Part shown: positions 9,402 to 16,615 of the stretch, in pieces
Position numbering within the stretch: position 1 is the first letter of the stretch
Layout of the letters: the number at the start of each line of letters is the position of its first letter
Source: CBDCGV01 sp965216955
GTDB lineage: Bacteria > Bacteroidota > Bacteroidia > Chitinophagales > JADIYW01
Reading direction: 5' to 3'
Length of the DNA: 64,000 nt
Assembly (NCBI GenBank): GCA_965216955.1
Contig: CBDCGV010000013.1
Span: 6,152-70,151, forward strand
Made by a program: the position numbers and the translations under genes
The notes under the pieces: model-generated
What the model was told of the DNA's origin: nothing
Databases searched by the model: none
Seen by the model: the letters and a program-made list of their open reading frames with translations, nothing else

Positions 9402-10499
9402 TTAAACCATCGCCTTTGATGAAATGTCTGGATGGTCTTTTAAAAACCGAACAATATTATCTAAATAATCATTGTAACGTGGACAGCGAATACCAACTTC
9501 TGACAAATCCTTTGAAGCATTGGTCGTATCATAATGTGTTGGATGTGCAAAATAAGCAATAGACTTAGTCGGTACGCCCATAAATTCAGGGATGAAAGGA
9601 ATTTTCTTCATAACCCAAACTGCTTGTTCCGCATTTATTGGTAAAGGCAATTTAATCGTTAAGCGTTTTACCGCTTTACCCATTTCATCTCCTATCTCAG
9701 ACAAGGTTAACGGGTTGGGATCTGCCAGATTATACGTTTTTCCAATAGATTTTTTCATGCCACTTAACGCATTAATTGCATCAATAATAAAATCTCTGGG
9801 CACAATATTCATGGTATTGTTTTTGCCATCCCCCAAGGTTGGGAAAACCCCTATAACTGGATAACGCATCATCCATTTCAGCATAAAATAGGGCCCATCA
9901 TACTTTTGAGTTCTTCCCGTTTTCGAATCACCTGTTACGATTGCCGGTCGATAAATAGTAGTTGGCATACCCGCTTTCATGGCTTTCTTAACAAGTACTT
10001 CTGCAAGATATTTAGTCTCTTCATAAAAATTATTAAACTCTTGCCCCTCTTCTAAATGATCTTCTCTAAATACGCCTTCATACTTTCCGCTGACATAACA
10101 AGTACTTACATAATGATGTCGCTTTAATTTACTACATGCAACACAAAAATCTAAAATATGTTGTGTCCCATCTACATTGACTTTGTATGCAAAATCTCTT
10201 CCAACATCAAGATCATAAACAGCAGCAAAATGATAGACTTCTGTAATTTTTTTTGTGTAGATATTATACTCTTTTCCTAAACCTAGTTTAGCATCTGTTA
10301 TATCTCCAGATATAATTTCAACTCGCTCTTTTAGCTTAATATTTGGATATCGTATCACCAGTTCATCAACCACCTCATTAGCTTGATCAATAAAACGTTC
10401 TTGCACCAAACAAACCGCCTTTTCTTTTAAATTCCTCTCTAATAAACGTGGTAAAATCTCCTTACCTAAAAACCCTGGAAAACCGGTTAAAAATATCAT
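9402..10499 (-). CDS. SDR family oxidoreductase, thioester-reductase/male-sterility type
   Basis: 365 residues with the nucleotide-binding motif TGFPGFLGKE at residues 5-14, a VYHFAAVYDL motif and the active-site pattern YEETKYLAEVLV (Tyr-x3-Lys). This extended-SDR subfamily (NAD-binding_4) includes fatty acyl-CoA and thioester reductases and UDP-sugar-modifying homologs; the substrate here is unknown. It is cytoplasmic, with no signal peptide. It lies 93 bases downstream of nothing obvious and is not clearly in an operon with the peptidase. Confidence 0.8.
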   Translation of the reverse strand: MIFLTGFPGFLGKEILPRLLERNLKEKAVCLVQERFIDQANEVVDELVIRYPNIKLKERVEIISGDITDAKLGLGKEYNIYTKKITEVYHFAAVYDLDVGRDFAYKVNVDGTQHILDFCVACSKLKRHHYVSTCYVSGKYEGVFREDHLEEGQEFNNFYEETKYLAEVLVKKAMKAGMPTTIYRPAIVTGDSKTGRTQKYDGPYFMLKWMMRYPVIGVFPTLGDGKNNTMNIVPRDFIIDAINALSGMKKSIGKTYNLADPNPLTLSEIGDEMGKAVKRLTIKLPLPINAEQAVWVMKKIPFIPEFMGVPTKSIAYFAHPTHYDTTNASKDLSEVGIRCPRYNDYLDNIVRFLKDHPDISSKAMV

Positions 10500-10608
10500 A
10501 TTGTTTAAATTGATTTAGTGAATGTAATATTTCATCTCTTAAGAAAGAAATATCAGAAATCAATTGAATTTATAAAACAAAGATTACACATTAGATGGAT
10601 ACCTTAAA

Positions 10609-11022
10609 TTAGTGTGGCAACTTATCTCGAACAACCCCATACATAAAAGTCCCAAAAACAGCACCAATGATAACAACAATCATAACGGAATATCCATACC
10701 CTACATTTACAACCATAGGACCGGGGCATGCCCCTGTTAATGCCCATCCCAATCCAAAAATAATTCCTCCAAATAAATACCTAGAAATAGACATTTTTTT
10801 TGCGCCAAAAATGATTTTTTCATTAGATGAGTTTCTAACTCCCAGCTTTTTAATCAGCTGTATTGCCATAACTCCAAATCCTACTGCTGTACCAATAATG
10901 CCGTACATATGAAATGATTGAAATCGAAACATCTCCTGAATTCTATACCAAGAAATAGCTTCTGACTTTGCCATTACAATTCCAAATAAAATACCTACCA
11001 AGATAAATTTTATGCCTTTCAT
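10609..11022 (-). CDS. YeeE/YedE family protein, short half (sulfur-compound uptake)
   Basis: 137 residues with four predicted membrane segments and the conserved GWALTGACPGPM motif, whose Cys marks the YeeE/YedE (TsuA) thiosulfate-transport fold. In the known single-chain transporter both halves sit in one polypeptide; here the partner half is the gene immediately upstream (32 bases away). By inference the two proteins pair to move thiosulfate or another sulfane-sulfur compound across the inner membrane. Last gene of the sulfur operon. Confidence 0.85.
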   Translation of the reverse strand: MKGIKFILVGILFGIVMAKSEAISWYRIQEMFRFQSFHMYGIIGTAVGFGVMAIQLIKKLGVRNSSNEKIIFGAKKMSISRYLFGGIIFGLGWALTGACPGPMVVNVGYGYSVMIVVIIGAVFGTFMYGVVRDKLPH

Positions 11023-11054
11023 GTTATTTAGATTTATGCATCAAGAACTATGAT

Positions 11055-11645
11055 TTAAAAAATTAATGGAAATAGCAGATGTGTCATTACCAGACCACCT
11101 ATAAAAAACCCTATAACCGCAATTAATGAGGGCATCTGTAAATCCGACAAACCGCTTATTGCATGCCCTGATGTACATCCTCCTGCGTATCGCGTTCCAA
11201 AACCTATTAAGAAACCTCCTCCCAATATGATAAAAAGCCCTCTTAAGGTTAATAAATACTCCCAATTAAATATTTCATGTGGATTTAACCCTCTAGGTTC
11301 TTCTAAACCTATTTTCTTGAGATCTTGCATTGTCGCTTGTGATATTTGAATGACGTCTCCATTTGATAAAAAATTGGAGGCTATAAAACCTCCTATCAAA
11401 GCTCCAAGGGCAAATAATAAGTTCCAGATATGATCTTTCCAATTATAATCAAAAAATGTAACCTTTCGACCTGCTCCCATAGCAGCACAAGCCGTTCTAA
11501 AGTTGCTTGAAAAACCAAAAGATCTCCCAAAATAAACCAACAAAATCATTACCAAAGTAATGAGGGGGCCACTTATATACCATGGCCACGGTTGAGATAT
11601 AAATTCAATTACTTGCATATTTAGTTCTTTAAAGTTGATGGACAA
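11055..11645 (-). CDS. YeeE/YedE family protein, long half (sulfur-compound uptake)
   Basis: 196 residues, about five membrane segments, with the diagnostic AGGCTSGHAISGLSDL motif near residue 150; the Cys is the one implicated in thiosulfate relay in YeeE. A second Cys lies in FRTACAAMGAGR. Its start overlaps the end of the MBL-rhodanese gene by 25 bases, indicating translational coupling. The ATG at 11645 gives a normal N-terminus; a shorter start at MQVIEF (residue 10) is possible. Confidence 0.87.
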   Translation of the reverse strand: MSINFKELNMQVIEFISQPWPWYISGPLITLVMILLVYFGRSFGFSSNFRTACAAMGAGRKVTFFDYNWKDHIWNLLFALGALIGGFIASNFLSNGDVIQISQATMQDLKKIGLEEPRGLNPHEIFNWEYLLTLRGLFIILGGGFLIGFGTRYAGGCTSGHAISGLSDLQMPSLIAVIGFFIGGLVMTHLLFPLIF

Positions 11646-13036
11646 ACATAATTTGTAACACTAATACTTGTTGTTTTAATTCCCTTAAAACCCTCTTTTA
11701 CATTTATTAAATTATGAATACCTCTAGCCTTTAAGATACTTATTGCAATCATAGAACGATACCCCCCTGCACAATGTATAAATATATCATTATCGTATTT
11801 AAAGTTATCCATATGTTCATTGATAATATTAAGTGGTAAATTTTTAGCATTAATTATATGTTCAGCCTCAAATTCCCCCTGATTTCTTACATCAATAATC
11901 ACAATATCATTTTGTTTTAACACCTTTTCAAGTTCTGAAGGAACCACCTCTTTTACAGCATCTGTTTTCCTATCTGATTCCAACCATCCTTTTAGACCTC
12001 CAGATAAGTATCCAATTGTATTATCATATCCAATACGAGCTAATCTGGTAACAGCCTCTACCTCTCTTCCCTCTTCTGTTACCAGTAAAATAGGCTGGCG
12101 AATGTCTTTTATTAAAGCACCTACCCATGGCGCAAAATTTCCGTCCAAACCAATATTAATAGACTTTGGAATATGTTGCTTAGCATATAAATCAGGAGTT
12201 CTTGTATCCAACACCAACGCACTTACCTCACTTGCTATAGCTTCAAAAACATCAGGCATTAATGGCTGAACACCATGTTCTAGAACTGTATCAATACTTT
12301 CATATCCTTCTCTATTCATACGAACATTTTCAGGAAAATACAGTGGTGGGGGTGCTAATCCTTCTGTAACTTCTTTTATAAATTCCTCCTTCGTCATATT
12401 AGCCCTGAGCGCATAATTAACTTCTTTTTGATGACCAAGCGTATCAACAGTTTCTTTCATCATGTTTTTCCCACAAGCGGAACCAGCACCATGCCCAGGA
12501 TAGACGACAACCTCATCAGGAAGTATCATAATCTTTTCTCTTAGAGAGTCAAACAGCAGACCCGCCAATTCTTCCTGTGTCATATCTACTGCTTTTTGTG
12601 CCAGATCTGGGCGACCCACATCTCCAAGAAATAATGTATCTCCACTAAATATTGCATATTCTTTATCACTTTGATCTAACAATAAAAAAGTTGAAGATTC
12701 CATGGTATGACCAGGAGTGTGCAATACCTTAATTTTTAAATCTCCTAGCTCTAGTATTTCTTCATCTTTAGCAATATAAGCTTCAAAACTAGGTTTTGCA
12801 GTTGGACCATATACAATCTGTGCTCCAGTTTTTCTTGCTAAATCCAAATGCCCACTTACAAAATCAGCATGGAAATGCGTTTCTAAAATATATTTAATTT
12901 TGACCCCATCAGCTTTTGCACGCTCAATATATGTATCCACTTCTCTTAGAGGATCTATAATAGCGGCTTCTCCCTTTGAAGAAATATAATAGGCTCCTTG
13001 TGCTAAACAACCCGTATAAATTTGATCTATTTTCAT
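11621..13036 (-). CDS. MBL-fold persulfide dioxygenase fused to two rhodanese domains
   Basis: 471 residues. Residues 1-230 are an ETHE1-type metallo-beta-lactamase domain with THFHADFVSGH, TPGHTMES, FSGDTLFLGDVGRPD and YPGHGAGSACG, the iron-binding set of persulfide dioxygenases. Residues ~260-355 are a rhodanese-like domain without a catalytic Cys (LVTEEGRE at the loop). Residues ~365-465 are an active rhodanese domain with CAGGYRS. This matches the CstB-like architecture that oxidises low-molecular-weight persulfides to sulfite and thiosulfate. Together with the adjacent TauE exporter and YeeE proteins it should detoxify reactive sulfur. Confidence 0.9.
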   Translation of the reverse strand: MKIDQIYTGCLAQGAYYISSKGEAAIIDPLREVDTYIERAKADGVKIKYILETHFHADFVSGHLDLARKTGAQIVYGPTAKPSFEAYIAKDEEILELGDLKIKVLHTPGHTMESSTFLLLDQSDKEYAIFSGDTLFLGDVGRPDLAQKAVDMTQEELAGLLFDSLREKIMILPDEVVVYPGHGAGSACGKNMMKETVDTLGHQKEVNYALRANMTKEEFIKEVTEGLAPPPLYFPENVRMNREGYESIDTVLEHGVQPLMPDVFEAIASEVSALVLDTRTPDLYAKQHIPKSINIGLDGNFAPWVGALIKDIRQPILLVTEEGREVEAVTRLARIGYDNTIGYLSGGLKGWLESDRKTDAVKEVVPSELEKVLKQNDIVIIDVRNQGEFEAEHIINAKNLPLNIINEHMDNFKYDNDIFIHCAGGYRSMIAISILKARGIHNLINVKEGFKGIKTTSISVTNYVCPSTLKN

Positions 13037-13101
13037 TTTAATTTGTATTTATTACTATTAACTATCAAATCTCTATATATCCTTTTTAAACTTTAGTGAC
13101 T

Positions 13102-13914
13102 TTAGTTACAGACCTCTTTAAAAACCAACTCTTTAAAAATTATGTAAATTCCCATAACTAGAACAAACCATCCAAACCCTCTTTTTAATTGTACTCCATT
13201 TACGCGTCTTGAAAGCATATTTCCAATAAAAATTCCTACAACAGCTAATAAAGAAACTACTACCAATAAATTCCAATCCATATCATAATTCATTACATCT
13301 CCTATAAAACCAATTAGAGATTTAGCCGCTATAATTAATAGGGAGGTTCCAACTGCTACCTTCATAGATAGGCCGCTAATTAACACTAAAGTTGGAATGA
13401 TTAAAAAACCGCCGCCCGCTCCTACCAAACCAGTAATAAAACCAACAACTAGACCCTCTATTATAATTAATGGAAGCTTTTTAAAAGAGAACCCTTTCTC
13501 CATAGAACGTGTGCAGTGCTTTCCGCGCTTCATCATACTTATAGAAGCTATTAACATTAAAACACCAAATAAGACCATAATAAATACTTGTTTGGTTGCA
13601 ACAAAACCTCCAACCGAAAATATTACATCTGGCAAACTTGGAATTATTATTCTTCTTGTAAAAAAAACACTGATAATAGCCGGCACACCAAAAATGATTG
13701 CCGTTTGTACATCTACTTCATTATTTCTATACTTCGCAATTGAACCCACCAAGCTCGAAACTCCAACAATAAATAAGGAATAAGCGGTAGCCATTACTGC
13801 ATCGACCTGCAATAAATAGACTAATACCGGAACTGTAAGTATTGATCCTCCTCCGCCTATTAGCCCCAATGAAATACCTATTAATAATGCTGCTATATAG
13901 CCTATGATTTCCAT
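13102..13914 (-). CDS. TauE/SafE family sulfite exporter-like permease
   Basis: 270 residues, about eight membrane segments in two repeats, with the family glycine motifs GLIGGGGSILTVPVLVYLL (residues ~18-36) and GLVGAGGGFLIIPTLVLISG (~162-181). TauE/SafE proteins move sulfite, sulfoacetate or other anions; here the neighbouring persulfide dioxygenase suggests sulfite or thiosulfate export (inference). First structural gene after the regulator, with a CRP-type palindrome 38 bases before its start codon. Confidence 0.9.
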   Translation of the reverse strand: MEIIGYIAALLIGISLGLIGGGGSILTVPVLVYLLQVDAVMATAYSLFIVGVSSLVGSIAKYRNNEVDVQTAIIFGVPAIISVFFTRRIIIPSLPDVIFSVGGFVATKQVFIMVLFGVLMLIASISMMKRGKHCTRSMEKGFSFKKLPLIIIEGLVVGFITGLVGAGGGFLIIPTLVLISGLSMKVAVGTSLLIIAAKSLIGFIGDVMNYDMDWNLLVVVSLLAVVGIFIGNMLSRRVNGVQLKRGFGWFVLVMGIYIIFKELVFKEVCN

Positions 13915-13919
13915 ATCAG

Positions 13920-13933
13920 CAGCAAAATTGCTG
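13920..13933. promoter_or_regulatory. Inverted repeat just upstream of the exporter start codon
   Basis: CAGCAA and TTGCTG flank AA, 6 bases upstream of the exporter ATG. It could form an mRNA hairpin near the start or be a second protein site. Function is unproven. Confidence 0.35.
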
Positions 13934-13951
13934 TTTAATAGCTGTAAAAGT

Positions 13952-13967
13952 TGTGATAAAAGTCACA
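13952..13967. promoter_or_regulatory. CRP-type operator (TGTGA-N6-TCACA) of the sulfur operon
   Basis: TGTGA, six bases, TCACA: a perfect match to the CRP half-site consensus. It lies 38 bases upstream of the TauE/SafE start and directly downstream of a Crp/Fnr gene whose recognition helix (SREVISR) keeps the Arg, Glu and Arg spacing of E. coli CRP (SRETVGR). Inference: the adjacent regulator binds here and controls the sulfur genes. Confidence 0.75.
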
Positions 13968-13978
13968 CAGCGAAAAAA

Positions 13979-14012
13979 TATCGAAAAGCTAACTTAAAAA
14001 CGATTTTCGATA
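13979..14012. terminator. Inverted repeat after the Crp/Fnr gene
   Basis: TATCGAAAA (13979-13987) and TTTTCGATA (14004-14012) are perfect 9-bp arms around a 16-base spacer, starting 9 bases after the regulator's stop. It may terminate or attenuate regulator transcription, or be an extra operator. There is no clean T-tract. Confidence 0.45.
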
Positions 14013-14020
14013 ATTCTAGG

Positions 14021-14653
14021 CTACTTTAAGATCGTAATCATATTTCTGCCAAGTTTCACCATCTTTTCTTTTTCCATTTTTTTTAGCAGTCTTGAAATCA
14101 CCTCTCTAGAAGTATTTAAATCACTCGCAATCTGTTGGTGTGTCAATCCTAAATTTTCTTTATTCAAAATTTTCGACTGTCTTTTCAAATAAAATTCCAA
14201 GCGATCATCCATTGCCTTAAAAGCAATACCATCAACTGTATTTAACAGCTCTTCAAACCTTTTTCTATAGGTGTCTAAAACGAAATAATACCAATTGCGA
14301 TAATTCACCATCAAATCATCCATGTACTTAATTGGAATAGCAATTACACTTGTGTCTTCAGAGGCTACTGCCATGATTTCGCTGGCTTCATTTTTTGTAG
14401 CACAAATCATTGATAAGGCACAGGCATCTCCAGGCTTTAAATAATACATAAAAAACTCATTCCCTTCTTCATCCTCTCTATATAACTTCACTAACCCATC
14501 AACAATCAACATAGAAGATTTAAAATATTCTCCTGTTCTCATCATTATAGTTCCTGCCTTAAATTGCCTGACACTACCAATCTCTTCAATATATTCCAGT
14601 AGATTAATATCGAATTGTGGAAACAATAAATTTATCGTTGTTTTATTAATCAT
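14021..14653 (-). CDS. Crp/Fnr family transcriptional regulator of the sulfur operon
   Basis: 210 residues. A cyclic-nucleotide-binding-like beta-roll (residues ~20-135) is followed by a winged helix-turn-helix with LTHQQIASDLNTSREVISRL (near residues 165-184). The recognition helix keeps the R-E-x3-R pattern that reads TGTGA in CRP. There is no FNR-type N-terminal cysteine cluster, but Cys78 and Cys84 (PGDACALSMIC) sit where the ligand loop of CRP lies. Placed head-to-tail with the exporter and persulfide dioxygenase, it is likely their regulator; the inducer may be a persulfide sensed by the two Cys (inference). Confidence 0.87.
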   Translation of the reverse strand: MINKTTINLLFPQFDINLLEYIEEIGSVRQFKAGTIMMRTGEYFKSSMLIVDGLVKLYREDEEGNEFFMYYLKPGDACALSMICATKNEASEIMAVASEDTSVIAIPIKYMDDLMVNYRNWYYFVLDTYRKRFEELLNTVDGIAFKAMDDRLEFYLKRQSKILNKENLGLTHQQIASDLNTSREVISRLLKKMEKEKMVKLGRNMITILK

Positions 14654-14738
14654 TTTAACGATTATAATTTTGCAATTATATTAATTTATTTCCGCCTTCT
14701 GTTAACATTCTCATATTAAAACAGTAATGAATAATTAC

Positions 14739-14746
14739 TAGCTTTG
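14739..14746 (+). promoter_or_regulatory. Bacteroidota -7 promoter element for the plus glycan operon
   Basis: TAGCTTTG matches the Bacteroidota -7 consensus TAnnTTTG and ends 17 bases before the ATG at 14764. A clear -33 TTTG was not seen at the usual distance, so the call rests on the -7 box alone. Confidence 0.5.
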
Positions 14747-14763
14747 TACACTAATATTCTTCT

Positions 14764-15726
14764 ATGGCCAAGAAAAAAGTGCTTTTTATTATTGGTACCC
14801 AAAACCAAACTACCATGATGCATCAAATAAAAAATTGTTTAACAGACGATTTTGATTGCTATTTCTCTACATTTTATGGTGATGGGTGGTTGAAGAAATT
14901 TACAGAATTAGGATGGGTAGAAATGACCATTTTAGGTTCTAAAGTACAGAAGTCTAATATAGAGTATTGTAAAAAGCACCATTTACAAGTTGACTATAGG
15001 GGTGAAAAAAATGATTACGATCTAGTGTTTGCTTGTCAAGATCTTGCAATTCCAAATAACATTCGGAACAGTAAGATCGTCTTAGTTCAAGAAGGCATAT
15101 TGGAGCCTGTTGACTGGAGGTTTTACACTGCAAAGGCACTAAATCTTCCAAGAGTATTAGCAGACTCTGCTATGACAGGATTGTCAGGAATGTACAGCTA
15201 TTTTTGTGTTATGAGTGAGGGTTATAAGCAAGAATTTATTAAACGTGGAGCCCCAGAAGATAAATTAATAGTTACCGGAACACCTAACTTTGACCACGTT
15301 GAGATTTATGAGAAGAATACTTTTCCCCATAAAAATTATGTCCTTGCCGCAACCTCAAATCATCGAGAGACTAAACGCTCAGATGATAGAAAAGGTTTTA
15401 TAAAAAAAGTAGTTAAGATCGCAAATGGTCGAAAAATCATTTTTAAATTACATCCAAGAGAAGATGTAAAGCGAGCTACTAAAGAAATACGTAAATATGC
15501 TCCCCAAGACACATTAATTTTTTCGGATGGAAATACGAATGAAATGCTAGCAAACTGTGACGTTTTAGTAACTACATATTCTACGGTTATTTTAACTGCT
15601 GCTGCACTTGGTAAAGAAATTCATTGTGATTATTCAGAAGCACAAATAAAAGCATATACGCCTGTTCAAACAGGAGGCACTTCAGCGCAAGCTATTGCCG
15701 ATATAGGAATGAGTTTAGTTGTTTAA
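14764..15726 (+). CDS. GT-B-like transferase (CDP-glycerophosphotransferase/capsule transferase-like), paralog A
   Basis: 320 residues, no signal peptide or membrane segment. The C-terminal half has KLHPREDVKRATKE and CDVLVTTYSTVILTAAALGK, the nucleotide-binding pattern seen in CDP-glycerol glycerophosphotransferases and related capsule transferases. A clear paralog (22713-23675) shares KxKKxLFIxGxxNQTT, DYRG-x2-NDYDL, LVQEG, TG-x-PNFD-x-V, KLHPRE and GGTSA. First gene of the plus glycan operon; the next gene follows 10 bases after its stop. Inference: it uses a CMP- or CDP-activated donor made by the locus. Exact acceptor and donor unknown. Confidence 0.72.
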   Translation: MAKKKVLFIIGTQNQTTMMHQIKNCLTDDFDCYFSTFYGDGWLKKFTELGWVEMTILGSKVQKSNIEYCKKHHLQVDYRGEKNDYDLVFACQDLAIPNNIRNSKIVLVQEGILEPVDWRFYTAKALNLPRVLADSAMTGLSGMYSYFCVMSEGYKQEFIKRGAPEDKLIVTGTPNFDHVEIYEKNTFPHKNYVLAATSNHRETKRSDDRKGFIKKVVKIANGRKIIFKLHPREDVKRATKEIRKYAPQDTLIFSDGNTNEMLANCDVLVTTYSTVILTAAALGKEIHCDYSEAQIKAYTPVQTGGTSAQAIADIGMSLVV

Positions 15727-15736
15727 AAATAAAGAG

Positions 15737-16588
15737 ATGAATAATATAAGAGAACAATTTGAACAAGACGGATACATTGTTGTAAAGGAAGCCTTAAGTA
15801 AACAAGAAATCAGTCATTATATTAAAGAATTAGAAAAAATTGATTCAAAAAAGAAAAAAAACTCATGGACCATCCCTGATGGTGTCGTACAAAATGAAGC
15901 CTTTTGGCCTATCATTTTCAACGAACTTATTTTGAATAAAGTCAAAAATATTCTCGGTGAGGATATCAAATTTATGCAACACAATGATTTGCATTATGGT
16001 TACTCTTCTTTTGCTTGGCATAGAGATGGTATTAATCGCTCATACAATAACGACTATCCAGATTGGAATGAAACTCAAGCGTCTTATAAGATTGTGAGAT
16101 GTGGATACTATCTCCAACCTGAATCGAATGGATTTGAATTAGGGGTTGTTCCGGGTAGTCATAAAATGAGTGGTTTAGTATCTCAAGAAGCATTTTTAGA
16201 ATTAGATAAAAGACTATCGAACTTTCAAAATGTCAAAGTAAAACTTGGAGGAAGAGATGTCTTAAAAGAAAAAGCCACTTGGATCAAAACAAAACCTGGA
16301 GACTGTGTCATCTTTGATCCTAGGTTGATTCATACAGGTGGTGAATTTGAAGCCAAAAAGTATTCTTTTTTTGTAGCCTATGGAATCGACAATAAACATT
16401 TTAAAGAACATTATAGTTATTACAGGCATTTAAGATATGATCTTAAATACAAGAACTTCTCAAATAAATTAGCACAACAACTAAAAGAAAATAATATGTA
16501 CATTGATGAAAAGTGCTACTATGAAAAAATCAAAGGCGCTTGGATCCCTTCATCAACCTTTAGTTTTGTGGCTAATTTCTTTGAATAA
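15737..16588 (+). CDS. Phytanoyl-CoA dioxygenase (PhyH) family protein
   Basis: 283 residues from the ATG at 15737; an in-frame TTG at 15719 would overlap the previous gene by 8 bases and is less likely. The Fe(II)/2-oxoglutarate dioxygenase fold is shown by FAWHRDGIN (His-x-Asp) and VIFDPRLIHTGGEF (distal His), with a PGSHKMSG motif between. Family members hydroxylate lipids, antibiotics or sugars. In this operon a hydroxylation of a glycan precursor or polymer is plausible (inference). No export signal. Confidence 0.85.
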   Translation: MNNIREQFEQDGYIVVKEALSKQEISHYIKELEKIDSKKKKNSWTIPDGVVQNEAFWPIIFNELILNKVKNILGEDIKFMQHNDLHYGYSSFAWHRDGINRSYNNDYPDWNETQASYKIVRCGYYLQPESNGFELGVVPGSHKMSGLVSQEAFLELDKRLSNFQNVKVKLGGRDVLKEKATWIKTKPGDCVIFDPRLIHTGGEFEAKKYSFFVAYGIDNKHFKEHYSYYRHLRYDLKYKNFSNKLAQQLKENNMYIDEKCYYEKIKGAWIPSSTFSFVANFFE

Positions 16589-16615
16589 AACTTTCAATTA
16601 CCTAATTTCTATTGT

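Noticed and set aside
10500..10608. TAATCTTTG on the minus strand upstream of the SDR gene as a promoter
   Set aside because: Spacing inside the -7 box is one base off the TAnnTTTG consensus and no -33 box was found.
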